Source: Kytococcus sedentarius DSM 20547 (GTDB lineage: Bacteria; Actinomycetota; Actinomycetes; Actinomycetales; Dermatophilaceae). From it: DNA of 64,000 nt. The DNA lies in contig NC_013169.1 of assembly GCF_000023925.1 (NCBI RefSeq), positions 124,001 to 188,000 on the forward strand. The letters run 5' to 3'. The position numbers were made by a program, and so were the translations under genes. Of the stretch, positions 16,155 to 24,863 are shown one piece after another. Below the pieces are notes generated by a model, which saw only the letters and a program-made list of their open reading frames with translations, made no database searches and was not told the DNA's origin. Numbering within the stretch: the stretch's first letter is position 1; each line of letters opens with the position of its first letter.

Positions 16155-16691
16155 ATGCTGCCCGACCCGCTCGGGGCCGCCTGGCCGCGCCGTGATGCGG
16201 AACTCACCCTGCGCCCGGTGACGCTCGGGGATGTCGACGCCATGGTCACCTACCGCAGTCATCCGGAGGTGGTGCGCTACCTCATGCACGACGTGCTCGA
16301 GCGCGATGCGGTGGCCGCCCGCGTGGAGGAGCGCACGGGTCCGGTTGAGCCCGGTGCCACGAAGGTGGTGCGTGGTGCGGTGATCGAGCTGGAGGGTCGC
16401 GTGGTGGGGGACGTGATGATGGCCGTCAAGCGCCGGGAGTCGGGTGACGACGAGCTGTGGATCGGCTACGCCCTGCACCCCGACCTGTGGGGGCGTGGCC
16501 TGGCCACGCGGGTGGTGCGCCTGCTGGTGTCGCTCGCCGACGAGATGGGCCTGGTGGCCTGCGCGCACACCCGTCCGGGGAACGTTGGTTCGGAGCGGGT
16601 GCTGGCCAAGGGTGGGTTCGAGTGCGTCGGGGAGGACGAGGCCGACGGCATGCTGCGGAGGGTCTGGCGGCGGCCGGGGTGGGAGGGTTGA
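16155..16691 (+). CDS. GNAT-family N-acetyltransferase
   Basis: A 178-residue RimJ/RimL-like acetyltransferase. LTLRPVTLGDVDAMVTYRSH opens the domain, YALHPDLWGRGLATRVVRLL is the acetyl-CoA loop, and GNVGSERVLAKGGFECVGED closes it. The acceptor is unknown. A fragment with nearly the same C-terminus occurs at 3906-4064. It ends three bases before the following VOC gene and is probably in one transcript with it. Confidence 0.88.
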   Translation: MLPDPLGAAWPRRDAELTLRPVTLGDVDAMVTYRSHPEVVRYLMHDVLERDAVAARVEERTGPVEPGATKVVRGAVIELEGRVVGDVMMAVKRRESGDDELWIGYALHPDLWGRGLATRVVRLLVSLADEMGLVACAHTRPGNVGSERVLAKGGFECVGEDEADGMLRRVWRRPGWEG

Positions 16692-16694
16692 GTC

Positions 16695-17084
16695 ATGAGG
16701 TTCGGCTACGAGGTCTTCCACGACGACGTGCGGGTCCCGGCTCGGTTCTACGTGTCGGTCCTGGGTTTCACGCTCGACGGCCCGGAGGGCCTCACGGAGA
16801 GCACGGACTACTGCACGGTGACGCGTGACGGGCTGACCGTGGGGTGCAGTCGGATGGTTGGGGCGCCCACCACCCCGCGCAAGCCGCCGGTGGGCAGCGA
16901 GATCGTCCTGCGCGTGGAGGACGTGCATCGTGAGCACGATCGGGTCCGGGCGGCCGGATGGCCCGTCGAGGACCCGCTGCAGGAGCGGCCCTGGGGTCTG
17001 ACCGACTTCCGGGTGTTCGACCCGACCGGCCAGTACCTCCGCATCACCAGCTCGCACGGCGCCGCGTCACCGTCCGTGGCCTGA
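16695..17084 (+). CDS. VOC-family protein
   Basis: A 129-residue single-chain VOC protein: FGYEVFHDDVRVPARFYVSV at the start, a central GSEIVLRVEDVHREHDRVRA, and DFRVFDPTGQYLRITS at the end with the Asp-Pro-x-Gly turn typical of the family. The metal-ligand pattern is incomplete, as in bleomycin-binding-like members. Its start lies three bases after the GNAT stop. Confidence 0.8.
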   Translation: MRFGYEVFHDDVRVPARFYVSVLGFTLDGPEGLTESTDYCTVTRDGLTVGCSRMVGAPTTPRKPPVGSEIVLRVEDVHREHDRVRAAGWPVEDPLQERPWGLTDFRVFDPTGQYLRITSSHGAASPSVA

Positions 17085-17127
17085 CGCCGATCTGTGCGCC
17101 GGCTTGCGCTCGGTGGACCATCGGGGC

Positions 17128-17247
17128 ATGACCTCCCCGCTGCCCCCCCCCGCCCTGGACGAGCTGGTGGGCCGGCGGCGGTCGACGCGGGGCCACTGTG
17201 GATTTGGGCCGGCGGCGTTGACTGCGGGGAGGCCCACGGAGTCGTGA
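17128..17247 (+). CDS. Short ORF resembling a nitroreductase N-terminus
   Basis: A 39-codon frame beginning MTSPLPP and continuing LDELVGRRRSTRG then FGPAALTAG. The RRRST plus FGP pattern resembles the FMN-binding start of nitroreductase/SagB-type proteins, but it stops almost at once. It is probably a truncated relic just ahead of the monooxygenase gene. Assignment is weak. Confidence 0.25.
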   Translation: MTSPLPPPALDELVGRRRSTRGHCGFGPAALTAGRPTES

Positions 17248-17261
17248 GAGAGGAAACCGGC

Positions 17262-18398
17262 ATGGACGTCATCGTCATCGGGGGTGGGATCGCCGGACTG
17301 GCGACGGCCGTCGGGCTGGCCCGGGCCGGTCGTGCGGTCACGGTCCTGGAGCGGCGGGAGCGGATCGAGGAGCTCGGTGCGGGGGTCATCCTGTGGCCCA
17401 ACGCCCTGCGAGCCCTCGGCGAGCTGGGGCTGCGGGAGCAGGTGCACGGCGTGGCGGAGCTCGAGGCCGTCGGTGGCTTCCGGCGGCCGGACGGGACGTG
17501 GCTCAACCGCCTCGATGGCCGGCGGTTCTCCGCGGCGCACGGCGAGGTGGCCGCCATCCACCGTGGCGACCTCATCGACCTGCTCCATGAGGCGGCAGTC
17601 GAGGCAGGTGCCGAGATCCGCTGCGGGCAGGCGGTTGCTGCGGTGGAACCCGATCCGGGGGGTGGGGCCATCGTCGTGATGGAGGACGGCCGCCGGGTGT
17701 CGGCAGAGCTCGTCATCGGGGCGGACGGCTTGCGCAGCGCGGTGCGGGAAGCTGCGTTCCCTGCCGCCGGCGCGCCGCGGTCGACGGGCCTCACCGCTTG
17801 GCGCTGGGTCGTCGACGCCGCGGCGTCCGGGCTGCCGGCGCCCCTCGTGCCGAGCGTGACGATCGGGGCCGGCACGGAGCTGGGGGTCGTGCCGCTGCCC
17901 GGGGGCCGGGCGTACTGCTACTTCTCCAGCGTCCGGAGGCCCGACGGGGCGACGCCGGGACCCGAGCTGGGCCGGGAGTGGCACGACCCCGTGCCCGCCC
18001 TCGTGGCCGCGGGCGAGGCCGGCGGCATGCTCTGCCACGAGCTCTGGGACCTCCCGCCGATGCCGAGCTTCGTCCACCCGGAGCTGCCCGTCGCGCTGGT
18101 CGGCGACGCAGCCCACGCCATGACGCCGCACCTGGGGCAGGGGGCGGCGCAGGGGCTGGAGGACGCTGCCGCGCTGGCCCGCCTCGTGAAGACGACCGGT
18201 GACGCCCGTGAGTTGCTGGGCGCCTACGACCGGGAGCGAGGTGACCGGGCCCGCGCCGTCCAGCGGGCCTCCCGGCAGGCGATGGGGGCGCTCACCATCA
18301 CCCACCCCGCCCTCGTCGCCGTGCGGGACACCCTGATCAGGCTCCTGCCGGGCGTCGTCGTCGAGCGCGCGATGGCCCGCTGGGTGCGAACCGGCTGA
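17262..18398 (+). CDS. FAD-dependent monooxygenase
   Basis: A 378-residue group A flavoprotein hydroxylase. The Rossmann motif VIVIGGGIAGLATAVGLARA is at the N-terminus (GxGxxG). The DG motif is VIGADGLRSAVREA, and the second FAD motif is LVGDAAHAMTPHLGQGAAQG (GD, about residue 285). Proteins of this type hydroxylate aromatic substrates with NAD(P)H and O2; the substrate is not identifiable. ATG 17262 directly precedes the dinucleotide fold. Confidence 0.9.
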   Translation: MDVIVIGGGIAGLATAVGLARAGRAVTVLERRERIEELGAGVILWPNALRALGELGLREQVHGVAELEAVGGFRRPDGTWLNRLDGRRFSAAHGEVAAIHRGDLIDLLHEAAVEAGAEIRCGQAVAAVEPDPGGGAIVVMEDGRRVSAELVIGADGLRSAVREAAFPAAGAPRSTGLTAWRWVVDAAASGLPAPLVPSVTIGAGTELGVVPLPGGRAYCYFSSVRRPDGATPGPELGREWHDPVPALVAAGEAGGMLCHELWDLPPMPSFVHPELPVALVGDAAHAMTPHLGQGAAQGLEDAAALARLVKTTGDARELLGAYDRERGDRARAVQRASRQAMGALTITHPALVAVRDTLIRLLPGVVVERAMARWVRTG

Positions 18399-18461
18399 GC
18401 GCGGCCTTGAGTGTTGGGGCGGGAATCTCGCTGGACGGCGCGGGGCCCGCGAGGGACGATC

Positions 18462-18959
18462 GTGCGCACGGATGTGGAGGACGAGATCTCAGCGGGGTGG
18501 GCCGGGGTTGACCAAGCTGATCCGACGGCGACGATCGAGTACTTCCGGGCGTGGCGTGATCGCGACCCCGGCAGCGGGGTGCTCACCTTCGAGCTGGCCA
18601 GCGCCTATGACTGGGCCGGGCGGGAGCAGGAAGCGATTCCCCTCTACGAGCAGGCGATCCGGAGTGGGCTGGCCGCTGACCGTGATCGGCAGGCGCGCAT
18701 CCAGCTGGGGAGCAGCCTGCGGAACGTGGGCCATCCGGCCGAGGCGGCGGAGGTCCTGCGCGGGGCGGTCGCGGACTACCCGGACAGTGGCGCCGCGGTC
18801 TGCTTCCTGGCCCTGGCGCTGGCGGAGCTGGGTGAGGGTCGGGAGGCCACAGGCCGACTCATCACGCTGGTCACGGAGCGGCAGGTGGACGATGACGTGG
18901 CGGACTACCGTCGGCCACTCTCGGCCTATGCGCAGGAGCTGTGGGCCGAGGGCGGCTGA
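18462..18959 (+). CDS. Tetratricopeptide-repeat protein
   Basis: A 165-residue soluble helical protein with about three TPR units: LTFELASAYDWAGREQEAIP, then IQLGSSLRNVGHPAEAAEVL and CFLALALAELGEGREATGRL. Such proteins mediate protein contacts and many small actinobacterial members have no assigned role. GTG 18462 is preferred over the weak TTG at 18411, whose extra residues are Arg-rich and not TPR-like. Confidence 0.8.
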   Translation: MRTDVEDEISAGWAGVDQADPTATIEYFRAWRDRDPGSGVLTFELASAYDWAGREQEAIPLYEQAIRSGLAADRDRQARIQLGSSLRNVGHPAEAAEVLRGAVADYPDSGAAVCFLALALAELGEGREATGRLITLVTERQVDDDVADYRRPLSAYAQELWAEGG

Positions 18960-18996
18960 CCGCCGAGCCCACGTGCGGCCCTGAGCCGGCTCCGCC

Positions 18997-19974
18997 TCAG
19001 AGCGCCTGGGCCCAGCGCCCGTGGTGGTGGGTGAAGTACGCCGGGGTGCCGTCCTGCGCGAGCACGAAGGACGACGCTCGTGGCGAGCGCGGCATGCCCG
19101 GCAGGATGCTCGCCCCCTCGTTGGCCAGCCACAGGTCCGCCTCGGCGCGCACCAGGTCGGCGAACTCCGCCCGCACCCGGGGCGGGACGTAGGCCAGGAC
19201 GGCCGAGTGCTGCACCACCACCGTGGCTCCCGGGGCCGCCCGGCGGGCCTGCGCCACCAGTGCCGGCAGCCCGGCCAGGAGGTCACCCCGCACCAGGTGG
19301 ATCTCCTCGCTCCGGGCCACACCCACCGCGGCCCGGAGCCGCTCGCGGCGCTCCTCGTGCTCCGGCCAGACGAGCGTCTCGAGCCAGTCCGTCGCCTCCC
19401 GGTCCCGGACGTCCAGCGGGTTGAGATCCAGCCCACCCCGCCACACCACCTCGGGCAGGCGCTCCGGCGCGGGCAGGCCGCGCAGCTCGCACTCCAGCAC
19501 CACGGACGAAGGCCCGTCCACGGGATCCAGGGTCAGCTCCGCGTCACCGGTGAAGCGGTAGGAGTACCGGTCGGGCAGCAGGCAGAGACCGGCGGCCGCA
19601 CCCACCTCGAGGAGCGCGACGGGGCCCTCCACCCGGGACAGGGCCGGGAGCAGCGTGGCGCAGCGGGCGGCCTCGTTGGTCTGGGTCGACCGGCTCTCGA
19701 TGGTCGACCGGACGGCCGGCCACCGGGTCGTCAGCACCTTGCGCAGCGGGGCGTAGTCGGGCCGGGAGGCCTCCGCCCCGTGCGCGCGGGCGGCCGCGAA
19801 CACCAGATTCGGCTGGCGCTTGGGCTCGGGCAGCTCCGTGAGCAGGGCCAGCACCTCGTCGTCCTCGGCGACCCCGGCAGCCCAGGCGGTGAATACCGGC
19901 GAGTCCCCGGCCTCGTGCGCGGCGAAGTTCCGGTAGAAGTCCCGGGTCGGCAGGTCACCTTCGACAGAACGCAT
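18997..19974 (-). CDS. DUF2332-family protein
   Basis: A 325-residue protein matching DUF2332, an actinobacteria-rich family of unknown function. It contains FYRNFAAHEAGDSPVFTAWA near the start and a glycine-rich VALLEVGAAAGLCLLPDRYS segment reminiscent of an AdoMet-binding loop. Its C-terminal half (VVQHSAVLAYVPPRVRAEF) is also family-like. It follows the methyltransferase gene by four bases on the same strand, so the two are likely co-expressed. Confidence 0.8.
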   Translation of the reverse strand: MRSVEGDLPTRDFYRNFAAHEAGDSPVFTAWAAGVAEDDEVLALLTELPEPKRQPNLVFAAARAHGAEASRPDYAPLRKVLTTRWPAVRSTIESRSTQTNEAARCATLLPALSRVEGPVALLEVGAAAGLCLLPDRYSYRFTGDAELTLDPVDGPSSVVLECELRGLPAPERLPEVVWRGGLDLNPLDVRDREATDWLETLVWPEHEERRERLRAAVGVARSEEIHLVRGDLLAGLPALVAQARRAAPGATVVVQHSAVLAYVPPRVRAEFADLVRAEADLWLANEGASILPGMPRSPRASSFVLAQDGTPAYFTHHHGRWAQAL

Positions 19975-19978
19975 GCCG

Positions 19979-20680
19979 TCACGCTACGGCCGCGCGGCCC
20001 GGCACCCCCGGATTGGTCCACTCCAGCGTGTAGCGGAAGCCCAGCCGGCGGCGGATGCGGGCGCCGGGCAGGGCGGTGCGGGCAGCTCGGCGGATCGCCC
20101 CGACGCTCTCGGCAGGGTCGGCCATCGGCACCTTTCCCCAGGGAGGCGGACCCTGCGAGACCCACGGGTGGCGTACGTACCCGATGACGGGGTTGGTCAC
20201 CACCGAGGCCGCCTCCCAGGCCAGGTCGCCGGGACCGGCGGGGCGGGCGAGCCCGACGCACAGGAACCTCCCGCCCGGGCGCAGGATCGCGGCGACCTGG
20301 CGCAGCGCCTCGTCCAGGTCGAGGTGGTGCAGCACCGCGACCATCGTGACCAGGTCGACGCCCTCCCCCTCGGCGAGCTGCCCGAGGCGCGCGTCGTCGA
20401 TGGAGACGTTCGGCAGGCCGGCGCAGCGGCGGGTGGCCGCTTCCCGCATCGCCGGGTCGATGTCGGTCCCGTGGACGTGCTCGAACCGCTCGGCCAGCAG
20501 GGCGGCCAGCTCGCCCCGGCCGCACCCCAGGTCGAGTGCCCGGCCACGTCGGGCGGGGAGGCGGGTGAGGATCCAGGGGTGGAATGCCTCGTTGTGGTTC
20601 CACGGGTGGCGGGCGTTCAGCCGGTCGAGCCAGTGGCCAGCCCTCCTCCGGGTGTCGTCCGGCGGGTGCGGGGTGCTCAT
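19979..20680 (-). CDS. Class I SAM-dependent methyltransferase
   Basis: A 233-residue methyltransferase. The AdoMet motif I is ALDLGCGRGELAALLAERFE, motif II is GTDIDPAM, and the post-motif VDLVTMVAVLHHLDLDEALR resembles UbiE/ubiquinone-type small-molecule methyltransferases. The acceptor is unknown. ATG 20680 gives a normal length; the frame upstream is a shadow. It is upstream of DUF2332 with a four-base gap. Confidence 0.88.
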   Translation of the reverse strand: MSTPHPPDDTRRRAGHWLDRLNARHPWNHNEAFHPWILTRLPARRGRALDLGCGRGELAALLAERFEHVHGTDIDPAMREAATRRCAGLPNVSIDDARLGQLAEGEGVDLVTMVAVLHHLDLDEALRQVAAILRPGGRFLCVGLARPAGPGDLAWEAASVVTNPVIGYVRHPWVSQGPPPWGKVPMADPAESVGAIRRAARTALPGARIRRRLGFRYTLEWTNPGVPGRAAVA

Positions 20681-20786
20681 GGGCCCACTGTGCCGGAGGC
20701 CCGCCGTCCGAGCCCTGGTCCGAAGGAGCCAGCCCGAGCTGGGGACCACCCCTCCGAACCCTTGCCCTGCGGAGGGTCCCCGGCCG

Positions 20787-21476
20787 TCAGCCCTTCGCGT
20801 CGTAGGTGACCTCGACGGTCTCGAAGCCGGCGGCCCCCAGCAGGCTCTCCAGCATCGCGGTGGTGTTGTGCTCGGCCCGCTGGACCATGCCGGTGTCACC
20901 GCCCGAGGCCGCCTCGCGCATCTGCTCCACGGCCTTCTTCTGCGCCTCGGCCTCGAGCTCCGAGCCCTTGAAGCGATCGGCCAGTCCCCGGTCGTGCTCC
21001 ACCACGTAGGACTCCTCGACGTCGAGTGAGGGCTCGTCGAGCACCGGCTCGGGCAGGCTGACCTCGACGGTGCTCCCGTCCTCGGAGACGGTCACGCTCT
21101 GCTCCCCGAGGCCCGAGAAGTCCACCACCGCGTCCACCTCGCCCTTGCCGACGTAGAGGATCCGCTCGCCGCTGATCCACCCCGGCAGGTGCTCGGTGTC
21201 CTTCTCCAGGTCCACCACGGTCTCGAAGTATCCGGTGGCCGCGTGGAACTCCTCGATGTCCTCCAGCTGCTTGAGCACCGACGGCCCGGTCCGGTCCACC
21301 GTCTCGGTCTCGAAGAGGCTCCACCGGGAGAGCAGGCTCCCCCCGAACAGCGCGACGGCCGCCAGCAGCAGGGCCAGGGCGACGACCGCGCCGATGACCG
21401 CCCACAGGCAGCCCGAGAGCCTCCGCCCGCGGGGCCGTCCGTGCGTGATCGCGGTCGCGCCGCTGTCCTCGGTCAT
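20787..21476 (-). CDS. DUF4230 membrane-anchored protein
   Basis: A 229-residue protein with a cytoplasmic Arg-rich start, one membrane helix (LWAVIGAVVALALLLAAVAL, about 24-46) and an extracytoplasmic DUF4230 domain (VLKQLEDIEEFHAATGYFET, then LYVGKGEVDAVVDFSGLGEQ, LPEPVLDEPSLDVEESYVVE). The function of DUF4230 is unknown. It ends with an Ala/Gly turn and EVTYDAKG. Confidence 0.85.
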   Translation of the reverse strand: MTEDSGATAITHGRPRGRRLSGCLWAVIGAVVALALLLAAVALFGGSLLSRWSLFETETVDRTGPSVLKQLEDIEEFHAATGYFETVVDLEKDTEHLPGWISGERILYVGKGEVDAVVDFSGLGEQSVTVSEDGSTVEVSLPEPVLDEPSLDVEESYVVEHDRGLADRFKGSELEAEAQKKAVEQMREAASGGDTGMVQRAEHNTTAMLESLLGAAGFETVEVTYDAKG

Positions 21477-21513
21477 GGGCTGGAGGATAGCCGCGGGTGT
21501 GGCGGGGCAGGCC

Positions 21514-21645
21514 TCACGGGAGGTCGCGCCAGAGGATGAGGAGGTCGACCGGCCCATGGGTGGGGTGGATGAACCCACCGGGGGCGGCGCCGATGGTGCG
21601 GAACCCCTCCGGCTCGTAGAGCCGCACGGCGCCAGACGACCCCCT
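21514..21645 (-). pseudogene. GNAT acetyltransferase C-terminal remnant
   Basis: The minus-strand frame ends VRLYEPEGFRTIGAAPGGFI, HPTHGPVDLLILWRDLP and stop, which is the classical last strand and loop of a GNAT enzyme. Upstream sequence does not encode the acetyl-CoA loop, and the small membrane gene on the other strand begins at 21664. I read it as a GNAT cut off at its C-terminal 40 residues. Confidence 0.5.
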
Positions 21646-21663
21646 GGCGCCGCCGACGCCCTG

Positions 21664-21927
21664 GTGGCCCTGGTGTGGTCCTTCCTCGACGCCCGGAGTG
21701 GCAGGTCGGTGTTCTGGGTGCTGCTGGTGTGGGCGGTCGTGGGCCTGGTGCTCGGCGCCCTGGGGGCGCTGCAGGCGCAGGGCCTCGACGACCCGCTGGA
21801 CCGCGGCATCCTGCTCGACGACCTCAAGGGCCTGCCCCTGATGGGGGGCCTGCTCACCCTCGTGCCGGCGCTGGTCGGCGCGATGGTGGGCTGGGTGATC
21901 CGCGGCCTCGGGGGGTCCGGGCGGTAG
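21664..21927 (+). CDS. Small membrane protein, two TM segments
   Basis: A frame of 87 residues from GTG 21664: SVFWVLLVWAVVGLVLGALG, a short polar loop (LDDPLDRGILLDDLKGLP) and LMGGLLTLVPALVGAMVGWV. The hydrophobic pattern and codon use are convincing but no family is recognised, and the start is uncertain because it abuts the GNAT remnant. It may be the end of a longer truncated membrane gene. Confidence 0.5.
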   Translation: MALVWSFLDARSGRSVFWVLLVWAVVGLVLGALGALQAQGLDDPLDRGILLDDLKGLPLMGGLLTLVPALVGAMVGWVIRGLGGSGR

Positions 21928-21996
21928 AGGGAGCCCCCGGACGCGCCGGGGCACGCTGGCACAATGCCTTTCCCACCCCCCATCGGAGGAGGCCGC

Positions 21997-22668
21997 GTGT
22001 ACGAGTCCGAGAAGCTCTGGCGAGACGTCGATGAGTACTTCGTCCGGGAGCTGTGCCCCGAGGACGACGCGCTGACCGCGGCGAGGACGTCCTCGCGCGA
22101 TGCGGGACTGCCCGACCACGAGGTGGCCGCGAACCAGGGTCAGCTCCTGGCCCTGATCTGCCAGATGATCGACGCCCGGCGGGTGCTGGAGTTCGGCACC
22201 TTGGCCGGGTACTCCACCATCTGGCTCGCCCGGGCTGTCGGTGCGGAGGGGCGCGTGACCACCCTGGAGGTCGACGAGACCGCCGCCCGGGTCTCGCGGG
22301 AGAACTTCGAGCGGGCGGGGGTGGCCGACCGCATCGACCTCCTGCCGGGGCCGGCCACCGAGAGCTCCGCCGGCCTCGTCCGGGACGGGGTGGAGCCCTA
22401 CGACCTGGTCTTCATCGACGCGGACAAGGCCAACAACCTGGCCTACCTGGAGGCGGCGCTCGTGCTGACACGGCCCGGGTCGGTGATCGTGGGGGACAAC
22501 GTGGTCCGCAACGGCGCGGTGGTCGACCCGGCGTCGGAGGACCCCCGCGTGCGGGGCTCGCGCTCCCTCATCGAGGCGATCGGCCGCGACGACCGGCTGG
22601 ACGCGACCGCGCTGCAGACCGTCGGCTCCAAGGGGTGGGACGGGTTCGTGCTGGCCCGCGTGCGGTGA
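21997..22668 (+). CDS. SAM-dependent O-methyltransferase (COMT-like)
   Basis: A 223-residue class I methyltransferase of the caffeoyl-CoA/catechol O-methyltransferase family: VLEFGTLAGYSTIWLARAVG is the AdoMet loop, VTTLEVDETAARVSRENFER follows, and LVFIDADKANNLAYLEAALV carries the metal-binding Asp-x-Asp-Lys. It ends VGSKGWDGFVLARVR. GTG 21997 is preferred over ATG 21964 because GGAGGAGG lies just upstream. It overlaps the next gene by four bases. Confidence 0.9.
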   Translation: MYESEKLWRDVDEYFVRELCPEDDALTAARTSSRDAGLPDHEVAANQGQLLALICQMIDARRVLEFGTLAGYSTIWLARAVGAEGRVTTLEVDETAARVSRENFERAGVADRIDLLPGPATESSAGLVRDGVEPYDLVFIDADKANNLAYLEAALVLTRPGSVIVGDNVVRNGAVVDPASEDPRVRGSRSLIEAIGRDDRLDATALQTVGSKGWDGFVLARVR

Positions 22669-22982
22669 GCGCGCAGGGGGCACGGGATCTCGAGGTGCGC
22701 AACCAGGCCCGGGTGCACCTCTGGTACGCGGAGAAGTTCGGGGTGCCCGCCCCGCCCTTCCGGCGGGCCACCGACGGCATCGACGCGTTCGTCGCCACGA
22801 CCTGCCAGGTGGGCATCACCCGGGAGGCCGAGGGGCTGCGCGTGTACGCACCGCACGGGCTGGAGGACGTGTTCGCGCTTCGTCTGCGCCCGCACCGTGC
22901 CCGGCCCCTGCAGGATGTCTACGAGGCCAAGGCCCGCGACTACCAGCGGCGCTGGCCATCCCTGACCGTCGAGCCGTGGTGA
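22665..22982 (+). CDS. Truncated nucleotidyltransferase (NTP_transf_6), C-terminal part
   Basis: A 105-residue frame translationally coupled to the methyltransferase (GTGA overlap). LEVRNQARVHLWYAEKFGVP, then GIDAFVATTCQVGITREAEG, YAPHGLEDVFALRLRPHRAR and VYEAKARDYQRRWPSLTVEP match the C-terminal half of the NTP_transf_6 family (about 190 residues). The N-terminal half carrying the Gly-rich catalytic strand is gone. It could be a pseudogene kept in frame by its new start. Confidence 0.65.
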   Translation: MSAQGARDLEVRNQARVHLWYAEKFGVPAPPFRRATDGIDAFVATTCQVGITREAEGLRVYAPHGLEDVFALRLRPHRARPLQDVYEAKARDYQRRWPSLTVEPW

Positions 22983-23101
22983 ACGCTGGAGCGAGTTGCA
23001 CGTCTCGGTGTGGCGCCGCCCCGCGTGAGGCCCCGCGGACCTGAGGGTGCCCATCCGCCCAGCCTCGTGGACCTCACGAGCCCGTGCGCCAGACTGACCC
23101 C

Positions 23102-24025
23102 ATGACGCACCCGGAGGTCCAGCTCACCCACCTGCCCGCCGGCGACGGCCCGGCCCTGGCCCTGCACGGCGGCGCCGGGGTCGACCCGGCCTCGCTCACC
23201 GATGAGCGCACGGTCGCCTGCCACGAGGTGCTCGAGCAGGCGGTGCGCGCCGGCCGCTCCGTCCTCGATGCCGGCGGCCCGGCGCTGGATGCCGTCTGCG
23301 CCTCGGTGCAGGTGCTGGAGGACAGCGAGTACTTCAACTCCGGTCGCGGTGCCGCCCTCACCACTGAGGGCGTCGCCGAGCTCGACGCCGCGGTGATGAC
23401 CGGCGACTCCCGCGCCGGGGGCGTCACCTGCGCCACCGGGCCGCGCAACCCGGTGCTCGCCGCCCGGGCGGTCATGGAGCACACCGACCACGTGCTGCTC
23501 TCGGACCCCTCGGTCGACCTACTCACCGAGTGGGGGTTGAAGCTGGTGGGGCCGGAGTACTACCTCACGGCTGAGCGGCAGCAGATGCTGGCCGAGACCG
23601 GCTCGTTCACCGAGTACCGGCACGGCACCGTGGGCGCCGTTGCCCGCGACGCCCACGGCCACGTGGCCGCCGCCACCTCCACCGGCGGCATCGCCGCCCA
23701 GCTGCCGGGCCGCGTCGGCGATACCCCGGTGGTGGGCGCGGGCACCTGGGCCGATGACGCGACCGTCGCCGTCTCCTGCACCGGCACCGGCGAGCTGTTC
23801 CTGCGCGGCGTGGTGGCCCACGACGTCCACGCCCGTCTCCGATGGGGTGGACAGGCCCTCGACCAGGCCGTCCGGGAGGTGCTGGACGAGTACCTCGCGG
23901 AGCGGGGCGGTGACGGCGGCCTGGTGGCCGTGACCCCGAGCGGCGAGGTGGTGCTGGCCTTCAACTCACCCGGCATGCACCGCGGCTACGACATCGGCCA
24001 GGGGCCGGTCACCGGCATCGGCTGA
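23102..24025 (+). CDS. Isoaspartyl peptidase / L-asparaginase (plant type)
   Basis: A 307-residue N-terminal-nucleophile hydrolase precursor. ALALHGGAGVDP opens the fold, YFNSGRGAALTTEGVAELDA forms the substrate region, and HGTVGAVARDAHGHVAAATS carries the Thr that becomes the new N-terminus after self-cleavage. STGGIAAQLPGRVGDTPVVG and GAGTWAD complete the site. The enzyme removes isoaspartyl residues or hydrolyses asparagine. Confidence 0.9.
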   Translation: MTHPEVQLTHLPAGDGPALALHGGAGVDPASLTDERTVACHEVLEQAVRAGRSVLDAGGPALDAVCASVQVLEDSEYFNSGRGAALTTEGVAELDAAVMTGDSRAGGVTCATGPRNPVLAARAVMEHTDHVLLSDPSVDLLTEWGLKLVGPEYYLTAERQQMLAETGSFTEYRHGTVGAVARDAHGHVAAATSTGGIAAQLPGRVGDTPVVGAGTWADDATVAVSCTGTGELFLRGVVAHDVHARLRWGGQALDQAVREVLDEYLAERGGDGGLVAVTPSGEVVLAFNSPGMHRGYDIGQGPVTGIG

Positions 24026-24128
24026 CGGGCCAGACCGTCACCGGAGCTGCCCGTTGGCTGCCTGCTCCCGGCAGTGGCAGCTCCCCCTCGATGGGGCGCT
24101 CGCCGTGAACGCCACTAACCTCCCCCGG

Positions 24129-24863
24129 ATGTCCTTCCTGCGCCGTGCCCTCGGCCTCCCCGTGCTGGCGGCTGCCTTCGTGGTCCTCACGGCGCTCGCA
24201 CTCGGCCCGCTCCAGCCCCTGGACCGTGCCCTGCAGGGCTCCTGGTCGGACGAGCGCACCCCCTACGCCACCGACCTGTTCATGGTCCTCGACAACGTCG
24301 CCGGCCAGGCCGTCGCGCTGCCGGTGCTGGCGCTCACGGCGCTCTGGCTCGCCGTCCGCGGCCGCACGTGGTCGCCGGTGCGCCTGGTGGTCCTCGTCGA
24401 GGCCGCGTTCTTCGGGGGCGTCGGACTGCTCAAGGTGCTGCTGGCCCGGGGGTCCACCGGCATGGGCGACCCCCGCTTCTTCGTGGGGCAGCTCGAGGGC
24501 ACCAGCTGGGAGGGGATCGCCTACCCCTCGGGGCACGCCGCGGAGGCGGTGCTCCTCTACGGCGCAGTGGTCCACCTGCTGTGCACGCACCTGCAGCCGG
24601 GGCGGGCCACCCGCATCGTCCTGCACCTCGGGTGGGTCGGCGTGATGCTGCTCGCCACCGGGGTGTCCTTCTGGCTGGGTTTCCACTGGACCACCGACCT
24701 GGTGGCCGGCCTGCTCGTTGGCGGCATGCTGCTGCACCTGGTCCTCGTCGCCCACCGCTGGTGGGACGACCGCGCCCCGCGGGTGCTGCTCCCGGCGCAG
24801 CTCGACGGCCGGGACGAGGAGCTCACTGCGGGTTCTGACCGAACGCCAGCGGCTCGCGCGTGA
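24129..24863 (+). CDS. PAP2-family membrane phosphatase
   Basis: A 244-residue protein with about six membrane helices. The three phosphatase motifs are present in order: KVLLARGSTGMGDPRFF (variant of K-x6-RP), IAYPSGHAAEA (PSGH) and LGFHWTTDLVAGL (H-x3-D). Likely substrates are lipid phosphates such as undecaprenyl or phosphatidic acid. Its last 13 codons overlap the convergent serine hydrolase gene (24823-24863). Confidence 0.87.
   Translation: MSFLRRALGLPVLAAAFVVLTALALGPLQPLDRALQGSWSDERTPYATDLFMVLDNVAGQAVALPVLALTALWLAVRGRTWSPVRLVVLVEAAFFGGVGLLKVLLARGSTGMGDPRFFVGQLEGTSWEGIAYPSGHAAEAVLLYGAVVHLLCTHLQPGRATRIVLHLGWVGVMLLATGVSFWLGFHWTTDLVAGLLVGGMLLHLVLVAHRWWDDRAPRVLLPAQLDGRDEELTAGSDRTPAARA

Noticed and set aside
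15642-17057. Minus-strand frame of 471 codons over the yefM, GNAT and VOC genes
   Set aside because: Antisense to well-supported genes and composed of His/Arg/Pro-rich sequence without any domain.
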